Source of the DNA: JAHFDS01 sp964593795
GTDB lineage: Bacteria > Myxococcota_A > Polyangia > JAHFDS01
DNA: 64,000 nt
NCBI GenBank assembly: GCA_964593795.1
Contig: CAZQJC010000222.1
Coordinates: 13,286 to 77,285 of the forward strand
Direction: 5' to 3'
The position numbers were made by a program, and so were the translations under genes. Shown here piece by piece: positions 1-9,126 of this stretch. Position 1 is the first letter of the stretch. The number at the start of each line of letters is the position of its first letter. The notes under the pieces were generated by a model, which was given only the letters and a program-made list of their open reading frames with translations, was not told the DNA's origin and ran no database searches.

Positions 1-382
1 CGGCGACACCACGCTCGCTTCGCTCGCCTTGGGCGGGCGCTAGGTCGCTCGCCGGCCGGCCGCATGCTGCTCGACCAGCTCCGGCGGGATCGCGCGGCGC
101 CACGGGGGCCGTAGCGTTCGCTCCTCTGGTCGGTCGATCTGCCCGAGGGCCCTGCCGCGGATGTGACGCCGATCAACGGAATGCGTCCATGTGGGTGCGC
201 TCCGGCTCCGCGACGGGGAAGCGGGAGATGACTCATGGGTCAGCCGGCCGGCTGCTGCACGCGAGCGCGCATTCCGCGCCATCCGGGGCGCAGACGGGGG
301 CCTTCCGTCCCATGTGGCGATCCACGGTTCCGGGCTGCTGTCCACAGGCCGGAAAGTTCTTCCACTACGTACGCTGGCATGC
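1..382. other. Upstream region with no supported gene
   Basis: I see no convincing gene here. Short open frames exist on both strands, but they are Arg/Pro-rich, have no recognisable domain and lack a ribosome binding site, as expected by chance in GC-rich DNA. The left edge may hold the tail of a gene lying outside the window. The right part leads into the promoter at 383-412. Confidence 0.5.
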
Positions 383-412
383 TTGACGGGCAGAAAGCGA
401 AGACGCTAATCT
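383..412 (+). promoter_or_regulatory. Sigma-70-type promoter of the large lipoprotein gene
   Basis: TTGACG (383-388) and TAATCT (407-412) are separated by 18 nt. They lie just upstream of a GGGAGG ribosome binding site (424-429) and the ATG at 436. The implied leader is about 17 nt. This is one of the best -35/-10 matches in the window. Confidence 0.6.
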
Positions 413-435
413 CCGCCCTCGGCGGGAGGCTCATC

Positions 436-3400
436 ATGCGGAAATCGCTCAAGAATCGTGGCGCTGGTCTGACCAGTATCGGTCGAATGGCTGTCGCCAC
501 CTGGATCATGGCGGTCGTGGCCGCATGCGGAGGCGGGCAATCGTGCTCCTGTCTCAAGCCCTTGCCGAACGGGTTTCCCGCGGAGAAGCGGAACCCGAAT
601 TCGATCCAGGCGCGCGTGTCTCCGGAGGGCATCCAGTTCCTCCAGACCAACATCGGCACGCTGATCGGCTCGCTGATCCCGGGCGGCCTCTCGTTCGCGA
701 TCCCGCCGACGTGCACGGGCTCGACGCAGATCTGCTGCCCGGGCGGCGTGAGCCCGCCGAACCCGGACCCGATGTGCCACGCCACCGCGAGCGTCACGAA
801 CGCCGTGCTCTCGCCGCAGGAGGGCATGAACGCGCTCGATTTCACGATCCGAGCGACGCTCGCGACGAGCTCGGCGAGCGGCAACACGATGCCGGTCCAC
901 GCGACGTTCATCGGCATCACCGTCGACTGTGACGTCAGCATCAACACGATGGCGTCGGGCGTGCAGGACCTCGCGCTCCAGGGCCGCCTGTCGATGGCGA
1001 TCGATCCGCGCACGAACACCACGCGCATGTCGGTGACGAACGTGACGGTGGCGGACCTCGACAATGGAGACATCACGCTGTCGGGCGGCGCGCTCTGCAC
1101 GATCGCCGATCTCATCAAGCCGCTCTTCATCGGCACGTTGACGTCGCAGTTCACCGGCACGATCGGCGGGACCATCAACGACCAGCTCTGCGCCAAGTGC
1201 ACGGGCATGGCTCCGCTCGCGCAGGAGTGCGGCACGTTCGCGACCGCCTGCACGATGGGCGTGTGCCAGCAACCGGCCGCGTCGGGCATGGGCACCGAGT
1301 GTGTGCAGAAGCTCGGCGCCGAGGGCCAGGTGGACCTCGGCACCCTGCTCGCGTCGTTCGCGCCGGGCCTGCAGGCCGGCATGGACATCTACGCGGTCGC
1401 TGGCGGCTACGCCGAGTCGAACAACATGGGCCTGAACCTGGGCCTGCTCGGCGGCGCCGAGCCCAACCCGGCGGCCGGCTCGAGCTGCGTGCCCCAGACG
1501 GCGGCGCCTGCGCTGGCGCCCGCGCCTCGCTCTGCGACGTTCGGCGGCACGGCGATGGCGCCGGTCTCGCACCACGTCGGCATCGGCATCCACAAGTCGT
1601 ACCTCGAGCGCGCGCTGTTCTCGATCTGGAAGGGCGGGGCGCTGTGCCTGAACGTCGGCGGTGCCACCGTCGCGCAGCTCAACTCGGAGACGTTCAACCT
1701 GCTCGTGCCGTCGCTGCCGGACGTGCTCGGTGACTGGCCGGTGCCGCTGTCGCTCAAGCTCCTGCCGCAGAAGCCGCCGGAGGTGACGCTCGGCAAGAAC
1801 GAGATCCGCCGCGACATGTCGGGCAACCGCACGCTCGGCGACCCGCTGCTCAAGCTCAAGCTCCCGGGCCTCATCCTCGAGTTCTACGGCCTCGTCCAGG
1901 ACCGCTACGTGCGCCTGTTCAAGGTCACGACGGACCTCACGCTGCCGATCGGCCTCGACGTGGATGCGGCCGGCAAGCTCATCCCGGTCCTGGGCGACGC
2001 GCGAACGGCGTTCCAGAACATCGTGGTCAGCGACCTCGATCTGCTGACGGACGACCCGATGCAGGTCGCCGACACGCTCCCCGCGCTGCTCGGTGTGGCG
2101 CTGCCGCTCCTGACCCAGGGGCTCTCGGGCTTCGCGCTTCCGAACCTCATGGGCCTCAAGCTCGACATCCCGGCGGGCGGCATCACGTCCACCGACATGA
2201 ACACGTTCATGGGCATCTTCACGAACCTCGCCGCGGCGACGCCGATCGTGCGGCCGGTCCAGACCGAGGCCGAGGTGGTCGCGCTCGCGTTGCCGAAGAG
2301 GGCCGAGTGGGCTGCCTCGCTGCGTGACGCCGCGAAGGCGCCGGCGGTGACGCTGCGCGTGCGCGCGTCGAGCCACGGGGGCGCGCTCGGCGCGGGCGCG
2401 TACGAGTGGCAGTACCGCTTCGACGGCGGGCCGTGGTCGGTGTTCCAGGACGCCGAGCAGCTCACGCTCCGCGATCCGGCGCTCTTCTGGCAGGCCCGGC
2501 ACCTCGTGGAGGTGCGCTCGCGCAGGGTCGGGGAGACCGCCTCGCTCGGCGAGATCGTGACGCTGCCGGTCCTGGTCGACGTGCTGCCGCCGCGCGTGCG
2601 CGCGCAGACCGACGGCTCGCTCGAGGCGCTCGACGGCGTGACTGCGGTGGCCGATCTCCGCTGGGCCTTCCGGATGCCCGACGGCACCACGACGGCGTGG
2701 TCGCGCGAGGCTCGCATCCCCGAGGGGGCCCTCGCGGCGTACGTGACCGACGAGGCGGGCAACGTGTCGTCGCTCTGGATCCGCACACCGGCGCCGGGCG
2801 AGGAAGTGGCGCCGGGCGAGGCCGGTGGCAAGGACCCGGTCGCGCGCGGCACCGGCTGCGCGTCGGGCGGCGAGGGGTCGAGCTCTGGGGGCCTCGCGCT
2901 CCTCGGCCTCGGTCTGCTGGCGGTGCTGCTCCGGCGGCGCGGCGCGGCCGTGAAGCTGGCTGCCGTCGTGGCGCTGCCGTTCGCCGCCTGCTCGAACGAC
3001 GCCATCAGCGGCGTGACCTTCGACGGCGGCGCGGGCCGCGGTGGCGCGGGTGGCGCGGGCGGCGCGCCCGTGACTGATGGGCCGGTCGTGCCGATGCCCG
3101 ACGCCCCGCCGATGTTCAACACGCCCGGTGCGCAGGGCCGGTACTCGGATCTCGCGGCTGCGAGCGGCAAGGTGCTCGTGTCCGGGTACGAGGCCAAGTT
3201 CGGCGACCTGATGGTCGGCGAGCCGGGCGCCGACGGCAAGGTCGCGTGGCGCTTCGTGGACGGCGTGCCGGCGGAGACGCCGGTCTTCCCGGCGAGCGGC
3301 TACCGCGGCGGCATCCGTGGCGAGGGCGACGACGTCGGGCAGTACACCTCGATCGCGATGGGCGCGGACGGCAAGGCGATGATCGCCTACCTCGACGTCA

Positions 3401-4488
3401 CGCACGGCGCGCTCAAGATCGCGCACGCGATGGACGCCGCGAACACGATGTGGGCGACGCACACGGTGGACGCGCCGCCGATGGGCGCGATGCTGCCGTC
3501 CGGATCGGACGTGAAGTTCGGGACGACGGTGGTGATGACGTCGCTCGCCCTCGACGCGCAGGGCGTGCCGAGCGTCGCGTACCTCATGAGCGGCTTGAAG
3601 GGCATGGGCGGCAAGTACACGTCCGAGCTCCGCTACGCGCGGGCCAGCTCGGCGAGCCCGGCGGCGCAGGGCGACTGGACCGTCAGCAAGATCGAGGCGG
3701 TGAACGTTCCGTGCGCGGGCCTCTGCGCCTCGACCGAGGCGTGCATCGGCGACGTCGACATGATGAACATGCCGACCGGCGGGTCGACCTGCAAGGCGAA
3801 GGCGACCGGCTGCATGCCGGCGTGCACCACCGATCAGGAATGCGTGATGAACGGGGCGGCCAAGGCCTGCGTGGCGAAGATCGCGGCGCCGGGCTCGATG
3901 GACATCCCGCACGGCGTCGGCCTGTGGCCGGCGGTCGCGTTCGGCATGGACGGCAAGCCGGTGGTCGTCTACTACGCGCGCGACAACGACGGCAAGGCGG
4001 TCGGGCAGCTCAAGATGGCGACGCAGAACGGCGCCATGTGGGCGACGAGCGTGCTCAACATGGGCGGCGACGTCGGCGGGTTCGCGTCGGTCGCGGTGGG
4101 CGCGGACGGCGCGCTCCACATCGCGTACCAGGACATGGCCAAGGGGCAGCTGCTCTACAAGAAGGTCATGGGCGCGATGGCGGGGATGCGGGAGGTCGTC
4201 GACGACGGCATGCGCATGGACGGCGTGCACATGGTCGGTGCGGACGCCACGATCGCGCTCGCGGGCGACGACGTGCGCATCGTCTACCAGGACCAGCGCT
4301 CGGTGGACCTCTTGATGTCGAGGCGCATGGGCACGATGTGGATGCGCTCGGAGCTCAAGACCGGCCGCATCGGCAACGGCTTCTTCGCGCGCCTCGTCAC
4401 GGACGGCGGCATGTTCTGGGTCAGCGACTTCTACTACGACCGGATGGAGAACCCATTCGGCGGGGTCGAGGTCTTCCGGGCGCCGTAG
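436..4488 (+). CDS. Large lipoprotein with internal MYXO-CTERM-like segment; possible in-frame fusion of two lipoprotein genes
   Basis: The ATG at 436 is chosen because GGGAGG lies 6 nt upstream; earlier in-frame starts have no site. The 1350-residue product begins with a lipoprotein signal (hydrophobic stretch, then VVAACGG lipobox near residue 33), so it should be a secreted, lipid-anchored envelope protein. Residues to about 835 are Cys-containing, then Gly/Ser-rich, and end in a hydrophobic helix plus RRR, as in MYXO-CTERM sorting tails. Immediately after, at GTG 2950, a second lipoprotein-like signal starts (VKLAAVVALPFAACSN), followed by a Gly/Ala/Pro linker and about 450 residues of repeated GxDGxxxIAY-type motifs resembling a beta-propeller. 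A sorting tail in mid-protein is abnormal; a one-base indel near 2940-2950 would split this into two genes with a GTGA overlap. Function unknown. Confidence 0.75.
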   Translation: MRKSLKNRGAGLTSIGRMAVATWIMAVVAACGGGQSCSCLKPLPNGFPAEKRNPNSIQARVSPEGIQFLQTNIGTLIGSLIPGGLSFAIPPTCTGSTQICCPGGVSPPNPDPMCHATASVTNAVLSPQEGMNALDFTIRATLATSSASGNTMPVHATFIGITVDCDVSINTMASGVQDLALQGRLSMAIDPRTNTTRMSVTNVTVADLDNGDITLSGGALCTIADLIKPLFIGTLTSQFTGTIGGTINDQLCAKCTGMAPLAQECGTFATACTMGVCQQPAASGMGTECVQKLGAEGQVDLGTLLASFAPGLQAGMDIYAVAGGYAESNNMGLNLGLLGGAEPNPAAGSSCVPQTAAPALAPAPRSATFGGTAMAPVSHHVGIGIHKSYLERALFSIWKGGALCLNVGGATVAQLNSETFNLLVPSLPDVLGDWPVPLSLKLLPQKPPEVTLGKNEIRRDMSGNRTLGDPLLKLKLPGLILEFYGLVQDRYVRLFKVTTDLTLPIGLDVDAAGKLIPVLGDARTAFQNIVVSDLDLLTDDPMQVADTLPALLGVALPLLTQGLSGFALPNLMGLKLDIPAGGITSTDMNTFMGIFTNLAAATPIVRPVQTEAEVVALALPKRAEWAASLRDAAKAPAVTLRVRASSHGGALGAGAYEWQYRFDGGPWSVFQDAEQLTLRDPALFWQARHLVEVRSRRVGETASLGEIVTLPVLVDVLPPRVRAQTDGSLEALDGVTAVADLRWAFRMPDGTTTAWSREARIPEGALAAYVTDEAGNVSSLWIRTPAPGEEVAPGEAGGKDPVARGTGCASGGEGSSSGGLALLGLGLLAVLLRRRGAAVKLAAVVALPFAACSNDAISGVTFDGGAGRGGAGGAGGAPVTDGPVVPMPDAPPMFNTPGAQGRYSDLAAASGKVLVSGYEAKFGDLMVGEPGADGKVAWRFVDGVPAETPVFPASGYRGGIRGEGDDVGQYTSIAMGADGKAMIAYLDVTHGALKIAHAMDAANTMWATHTVDAPPMGAMLPSGSDVKFGTTVVMTSLALDAQGVPSVAYLMSGLKGMGGKYTSELRYARASSASPAAQGDWTVSKIEAVNVPCAGLCASTEACIGDVDMMNMPTGGSTCKAKATGCMPACTTDQECVMNGAAKACVAKIAAPGSMDIPHGVGLWPAVAFGMDGKPVVVYYARDNDGKAVGQLKMATQNGAMWATSVLNMGGDVGGFASVAVGADGALHIAYQDMAKGQLLYKKVMGAMAGMREVVDDGMRMDGVHMVGADATIALAGDDVRIVYQDQRSVDLLMSRRMGTMWMRSELKTGRIGNGFFARLVTDGGMFWVSDFYYDRMENPFGGVEVFRAP

Positions 4489-4499
4489 CGGTTGGCCTC

Positions 4500-4523
4500 G
4501 AGTACGCGTACGAGTACGCGTAC
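4500..4523. repeat. Intergenic 12-bp tandem duplication
   Basis: Two perfect copies of GAGTACGCGTAC, each made of two related hexamers, lie between the lipoprotein stop and the esterase. The unit resembles the GAGCAC hexamers found in two nearby gaps. Confidence 0.8.
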
Positions 4524-4541
4524 GAACGCCCACTTCTTCGG

Positions 4542-4547
4542 TAAAGT
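4542..4547 (+). promoter_or_regulatory. -10-like hexamer TAAAGT, 6 nt before the start codon
   Basis: TAAAGT is followed by six bases and then the ATG at 4554, with no Shine-Dalgarno. Transcription would start at or next to the ATG, so the message would be leaderless. No good -35 is visible because the 12-bp repeat occupies that position. Confidence 0.45.
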
Positions 4548-4553
4548 GCGGCG

Positions 4554-5321
4554 ATGCTCCAGTACATCGATCCTCGCTTGCCCAAGGATGTGTTCGGGTG
4601 GAAGAGCCCGCGCCTCGGGCTCGACATGCCCATCGTGCGCTACGGGAACTGGGGGCGGCCGCTCTTGCTGTTCCCGACGGCCCAGGCGGACTTCCTCGAG
4701 AACGAGCGCTTCTTCCTGATCAAGGCCATCGAGAAGCACATCTTCGAGGGGCGCGTTCAGGTCTTCTCGATCGACAGCATCAACAAGTACGCCTGGATGA
4801 ACCGCGACGTCGCCCCGCCCGAGGCGGCGCGGCGGCAGGCGCTGTACTCGGGCTACGTCGAGGAGGAGGTGGTGCCGCACATCCGGCGCTGCCTGCAGTC
4901 GCCGCACGCGCGCGTGGCGGTGTCGGGCGCGAGCTTCGGGGCGTTCTACGCGGCGAACGCCTTCTTCAGGCGGCCGGACCTGTTCGACACGCTCATCGCG
5001 ATGAGCGGCTTCTACGACCTCGGGTGGAGCTACCTCGAGGGCTACGGCGACGAGAACGTCTACTTCAACAACCCGCTGTCGTACCTGCCGAACCTGCAGG
5101 ACCACGGGATCCTCGAGACCTTCCGGCACCACACGCAGATCCACATCGTGTCGGGTCAAGGCGCGTACGAGGCGCCGGACGCGTCGCGGCGTCTGTCGCA
5201 GGCGCTGTGGGACAAGGCGATCCCGCACAACCTCGACCTGTGGGGCCACGACGTGAACCACGACTGGCCGTGGTGGCGGAAGATGCTGGACCACTACGTG
5301 GATCAGAGGCTCGGGTGGTGA
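4554..5321 (+). CDS. Alpha/beta-hydrolase, putative esterase (esterase D-like fold)
   Basis: This 255-residue protein looks like a serine hydrolase of the putative esterase family. The nucleophile elbow GASFG sits near residue 126, and a late Asp and the His of GHDVNHDW near residue 235 could complete the triad. There is no signal peptide, so it is probably cytoplasmic. The family acts on small esters or S-formylglutathione-like thioesters, but the substrate cannot be read here. It stands alone between the lipoprotein gene and glmU. The start is supported by the -10-like hexamer exactly 6 nt upstream rather than by a ribosome binding site. Confidence 0.75.
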   Translation: MLQYIDPRLPKDVFGWKSPRLGLDMPIVRYGNWGRPLLLFPTAQADFLENERFFLIKAIEKHIFEGRVQVFSIDSINKYAWMNRDVAPPEAARRQALYSGYVEEEVVPHIRRCLQSPHARVAVSGASFGAFYAANAFFRRPDLFDTLIAMSGFYDLGWSYLEGYGDENVYFNNPLSYLPNLQDHGILETFRHHTQIHIVSGQGAYEAPDASRRLSQALWDKAIPHNLDLWGHDVNHDWPWWRKMLDHYVDQRLGW

Positions 5322-5340
5322 GGGGGAGGCGGGCTGGAAC

Positions 5341-5352
5341 GAGCACGAGCAC
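5341..5352. repeat. Two GAGCAC hexamers in the gap before glmU
   Basis: Two tandem GAGCAC units occupy the 44-bp gap between the esterase and glmU. They match the unit of the longer array at 7247-7318. Confidence 0.6.
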
Positions 5353-5365
5353 GGGAAAGACGGAG

Positions 5366-6793
5366 ATGGCGAAGATCGAGGTCGCGAGCGTGATCCTGGC
5401 CGCAGGGCTCGGGACGAGGATGAAGTCGGATCTGGCGAAGGTGCTGCACCCGGCGGCCGGGGCGCCGATGATCGTGTGGGCGGTGCAGGCCGCGCGCGAC
5501 GCCGGGGCGAGCCGCGTGATCGTCGTGCTCGGCCACCAGCACGAGCGCGTCAAGGTGGCGCTCGACGCCGAGTTCGGCGCGGGTGCGGTGGAGATCGCGC
5601 TGCAGATGGAGCAGCTCGGGACCGGGCACGCGGTGCAACAGGCGATGCCGCTCCTCGAGGGGTGGAAGGGCACCGTGCTGATCACCTACGGGGACGCGCC
5701 CTGTCTGAGCGGCACGACGCTGCGGGCGCTCGTGGAGGCGCAGGCCTCCGCGAAGGCGCCGCTCGCGATCATCACGTCGATCATGCGCGACCCGAAGGGC
5801 TACGGGCGCATCCTGCGCGACAAGCGGAAGCGCGTCGTGCGCGTGGTCGAGGAGAAGGACTGCACCGAGACCCAGCGCAAGATTCCGGAGGGAAATGCGG
5901 GGATCTACGCGGTGGACGGCGCGTTCCTGCGCCAGGGCATCACCAAGCTCGACACCAAGAACGCGCAGAAGGAGCTCTACCTGACCGATCTCGTCGAGAA
6001 GGGCGCGAAGAAGAAGCCCGTCCCGACGGTGGTGGTGGACGAGGAGGAGATCCAGGGCGTCAACGACCGCCTGCAGCTCGCCCAGGTCGATCGTGTCTTG
6101 CAGCGGCGCATCGTCGAGACGCACCTGCGGGCGGGCGTGAGCATGCGTGCGCCGGAGCAGGTCTTCATCGATCGCAAGGTCGAGATCGGGCGCGACAGCG
6201 TGCTCGGTCCGGGGGTGCAGCTCCGCGGCAAGACGCGCCTCGGCACCGGCGTGACCGTCGAGGCGGGCAGCATCGTCACCGACGCGGAGCTCGGCGACGG
6301 CGTGCTCGTGCGGCCCTACTGCGTGATCGCGGAGTCGCGGGTGGGCGCGCGGGCGCAGCTCGGGCCGTTCGCGCACCTGCGGCCGGCGTCCGACCTCGGC
6401 GAGGAGGTGCACGTCGGCAACTTCGTCGAGACCAAGAAGACGCGCATCGGAAAGGGCTCGAAGGCCAACCACCTCGCGTACCTCGGCGACGCGATCATCG
6501 GCGAGGGCTGCAACGTCGGCGCGGGGACCATCACCTGCAACTACGACGGCGTGAACAAGGACGAGACGATCCTCGAGGACGGGGTGTTCATCGGCTCGGA
6601 CACGCAGCTCGTCGCGCCGGTGCGCGTGGGCAAGGGCGCGTACGTCGGGGCGGGCACCACGGTCACCAAGGACGTGCCCGCCGGGGCGCTGGCGAAGTCG
6701 CGCGTCAAGCAGGAGAACGTGGAGGGCAGGGCCGCGGAGCTGCGGGCGCGGGCCCTCGAACGGAAGAAGGCGAAGCAGGCGGCGCGCGCCTGA
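5366..6793 (+). CDS. glmU: Bifunctional N-acetylglucosamine-1-phosphate uridyltransferase / glucosamine-1-phosphate acetyltransferase
   Basis: GlmU makes UDP-GlcNAc for peptidoglycan and surface glycans: it acetylates GlcN-1-P and then transfers UMP from UTP. The 475-residue length suits the family. The N-terminal uridyltransferase domain has the nucleotide-binding LAAGLGTRMKS at residues 11-21 and a downstream Lys in the LAKVLHP segment. From about residue 250 the left-handed beta-helix hexapeptide repeats begin. NHLAYLGD (about 366) carries the acetyltransferase catalytic His and GAGTITCNYDG (about 385) the acetyl-CoA site. The C-terminus is a short basic helix. The ATG at 5366 gives the usual short N-terminus; longer in-frame starts read through the hexamer repeat. 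Confidence 0.95.
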   Translation: MAKIEVASVILAAGLGTRMKSDLAKVLHPAAGAPMIVWAVQAARDAGASRVIVVLGHQHERVKVALDAEFGAGAVEIALQMEQLGTGHAVQQAMPLLEGWKGTVLITYGDAPCLSGTTLRALVEAQASAKAPLAIITSIMRDPKGYGRILRDKRKRVVRVVEEKDCTETQRKIPEGNAGIYAVDGAFLRQGITKLDTKNAQKELYLTDLVEKGAKKKPVPTVVVDEEEIQGVNDRLQLAQVDRVLQRRIVETHLRAGVSMRAPEQVFIDRKVEIGRDSVLGPGVQLRGKTRLGTGVTVEAGSIVTDAELGDGVLVRPYCVIAESRVGARAQLGPFAHLRPASDLGEEVHVGNFVETKKTRIGKGSKANHLAYLGDAIIGEGCNVGAGTITCNYDGVNKDETILEDGVFIGSDTQLVAPVRVGKGAYVGAGTTVTKDVPAGALAKSRVKQENVEGRAAELRARALERKKAKQAARA

Positions 6794-6815
6794 TATATCT
6801 GCAGAGGCGAATGGG

Positions 6816-7220
6816 ATGATCCAGGGCGGCTGTCTCTGTGGGGCGGTGCGGGTCGAGGCCGACGCGAGCAAGTGGTGCGCGTATTGCCACTGCTCGATGT
6901 GCCGGCGGGCCCACGGCGCGAGCCCCGTGCTGTGGGTGGGGCTCGACGAGGGGGCGTTCCGGATCGTCAGCGGCACCGAGACGCTCGGGCGGTACGAGTC
7001 GTCGCCCGGCGCCGAGCGGTCGTTCTGCACGCGGTGCGGGACGCCGATGCTCTTCCGGTCGAAGCGCTGGCCCGGGGAGGTGCACGTCGCGGGGGCGCTC
7101 TTCGATGCGCTCGATCGCGCGCCGCAGGCGCACGTGTTCTGGGACGATCGCGCGCCGTACGTGACGTGCGAGGACGGGCTGCCGCGGCGAGGAGGCAAGA
7201 CGGGCGTCGAGCCGGTGTGA
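6816..7220 (+). CDS. GFA-fold (CENP-V/GFA family) zinc protein
   Basis: This 134-residue protein belongs to the family named after glutathione-dependent formaldehyde-activating enzyme. Cysteines lie at GGCLCG (Cys6, Cys8), CHCSMC (Cys24, Cys26, Cys29) and FCTRCGTP (around residue 70), the two zinc sets typical of the fold. The family name does not prove activity on S-hydroxymethylglutathione; many members have unknown substrates. It begins 22 bp after glmU on the same strand. The terminal residues after RRGGK look unstructured, and a hexamer array follows the stop. Confidence 0.85.
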   Translation: MIQGGCLCGAVRVEADASKWCAYCHCSMCRRAHGASPVLWVGLDEGAFRIVSGTETLGRYESSPGAERSFCTRCGTPMLFRSKRWPGEVHVAGALFDALDRAPQAHVFWDDRAPYVTCEDGLPRRGGKTGVEPV

Positions 7221-7246
7221 GTGGGCGTGGCAGCTCGCGCCCGGAC

Positions 7247-7320
<74 letters not shown>

Positions 7321-7324
7321 TTGG

Positions 7325-9064
7325 CTAGAGGTCGATGCCGTCCTCGTGGCAGGCGCGGGTGACGGCCGGGCGGTCGCGGGCGGCGACGCTGCGGAAGGCG
7401 GCGCGGGCGTTGCTGAAGTCGCGCAGCTTGCAGTGCGCGCGGGTGAGCAGGGCATGGGCGCGCGCGGAGCGCTGCACGAGCAGCGTGCGCTGGGCGAGGC
7501 GCCGAGCCTCGGCGGCCTGACCGGATCGCAGGGCCTGCTCGGCCGCGTCGAGATCCTGGACGACCACTGCGGGCAGCGGAGGTTCGCGGCGAGTGCGAGG
7601 GTCGACGGTGGCCTCCTCGCGCTTGCGCCGGGGCGCGGCGTCGGAAGCGGGGCGTGCGGCGTCGGCGGGCCTTGCCGCCTCGGGGATCGCGGCATCGGGC
7701 AGGGGACGCGGGGGCGCGTCGATCGCGACCGCGACCGCCACCGCGGGGGCAGCGTCCGGGACGCCTGCGGGCGGGGGACTGCCGCGCAGCACGAGGAGCG
7801 CCACGGCCGCGGCCAGCGCGACCGCGGCCCCGGCCCACACGGCCACGGGGAGGCCCCGGGGCTCCGTGGCAGGCGGCGCACCCATGCCCCGCAGCGTGCC
7901 GGGTCTGGCCGCCTCCGACGGCTGGACCGCCGAGACTGGCGCCGCCGCAGGGGGCGGCGTGTGGGCGAGCCCAGGGTCGTTCGGGCTCACGCTCGGGCTC
8001 GGCGTGACGGCGAGCGTCGGGGCCGTGCCCACCGCCTCGGGTTGCGCGTGCAGCGGCTGGCCACGCGCGCTCGGGGCCGGCGTCGCGGGCAGGGTCTCGT
8101 CGGTCGCGGGATTCGCGCCGCCACCGAGCGGAGGCGTCACGGCGAACGCGCGCGACGACGTGTTCATCGGGAGCCGCTCGCCGAGCACGTGCAGGGGCTT
8201 GCCCGTCAGCGCACCGATGAACGCGGGCACGTCGTCGAAGCGCTCGTCGCGCCGCTTGGACAGCCCGCGCGCGACCGCGTCGCGCACCGCCGCCGGCACC
8301 GAATCGGGGAGCGACGGCGCCGGCTCGATGACGATCTTCGTCACGACCTCGGCCAGGGTGGCGCCCGTGAAGACGGGTCGCGCGGTCAGCATCTCGTAGA
8401 CGATCGCGGCCAGCGCGAACTCGTCGGTGCGCGCGTCGATCTCGTGGTTACGGCCGGCCGCCTGCTCGGGCGCCATGTACTGCGGCGTGCCCACGAGCGC
8501 GTCGTGCTGCGTGAGGGCAGGGGCCGAGCGGACCTTCGAGATGCCGAAGTCGAGCACCTTGACGCGAAGGCCCAGCTCGCCGCCCGCGTCGGTCGGGCAC
8601 AGGAAGACGTTCGCTGGCTTGAGGTCGCGGTGCACGACGTCGGCGCGGTGGGCGGCCGTGAGCGCCGAGCCGATCTGCCGGGCGATGACGAGCGCCTCGT
8701 CGAGCGGGATCGGCCCGCGGGCCAGGCGCTGGCCGAGGTCCTCGCCGCCGAGGAGCTCGAGCACGAGGAACGGCTCGCCCGATGGCAGGACGTCGAAGTC
8801 GAGCACCTCGATGATGTTCGGGTGGCCGATGCGGGAGGCGACCTCGGCCTCGCGGCGGAAGCGCTCGACGGCTTCGGGGGCGTGCGCGTCGAGCAGCACC
8901 TTGATCGCGACCTGACGCCCCGGCAGGCGACGGTGGCGCGCCGACCAGACGGCGCCCATGCCGCCGCGACCGACCAGCGCGACGAGCTCGTAGGTGCCGG
9001 CCACGATCAGCCCGGGCTCGAGCGTCTCCCGCCCCGGGTGTCGCTGGTCTCGGCCCCCGCTCAC
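7325..9064 (-). CDS. Membrane-anchored Ser/Thr protein kinase (PknB type)
   Basis: The product is a 579-residue Hanks-type kinase. GRGGMG (32-37) is the glycine loop, VAIK ends at the ATP-contacting Lys55, HRDLKPAN supplies catalytic Asp147 and DFG Asp172, followed by GTPQYMAPE. All catalytic residues are present. After the kinase comes a long Pro/Ala-rich linker, one transmembrane segment (about 405-428) and a roughly 150-residue Ala/Arg-rich C-terminal part that would face the periplasm. I use the GTG at 9064: the longer frame to 9145 needs a TTG start and would overlap the divergent gene at 9127. Its phosphorylation targets are unknown. Confidence 0.9.
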   Translation of the reverse strand: MSGGRDQRHPGRETLEPGLIVAGTYELVALVGRGGMGAVWSARHRRLPGRQVAIKVLLDAHAPEAVERFRREAEVASRIGHPNIIEVLDFDVLPSGEPFLVLELLGGEDLGQRLARGPIPLDEALVIARQIGSALTAAHRADVVHRDLKPANVFLCPTDAGGELGLRVKVLDFGISKVRSAPALTQHDALVGTPQYMAPEQAAGRNHEIDARTDEFALAAIVYEMLTARPVFTGATLAEVVTKIVIEPAPSLPDSVPAAVRDAVARGLSKRRDERFDDVPAFIGALTGKPLHVLGERLPMNTSSRAFAVTPPLGGGANPATDETLPATPAPSARGQPLHAQPEAVGTAPTLAVTPSPSVSPNDPGLAHTPPPAAAPVSAVQPSEAARPGTLRGMGAPPATEPRGLPVAVWAGAAVALAAAVALLVLRGSPPPAGVPDAAPAVAVAVAIDAPPRPLPDAAIPEAARPADAARPASDAAPRRKREEATVDPRTRREPPLPAVVVQDLDAAEQALRSGQAAEARRLAQRTLLVQRSARAHALLTRAHCKLRDFSNARAAFRSVAARDRPAVTRACHEDGIDL

Positions 9065-9126
9065 CGCGCCAGTCTCGCACGGCGCCGCCACCTCCTCCGG
9101 GCGAAGTGCGCTATACCCGGGCGCCG

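Noticed and set aside
40..345. Minus-strand open frame of about 100 codons before the first gene
   Set aside because: No domain, no ribosome binding site and an Arg/Pro-rich make-up; typical of chance frames in GC-rich DNA.
406..4533. Very long open frame antisense to the lipoprotein gene
   Set aside because: It mirrors the coding strand, is dominated by Arg, His and Ala and has no domain. High GC removes stop codons on the opposite strand.
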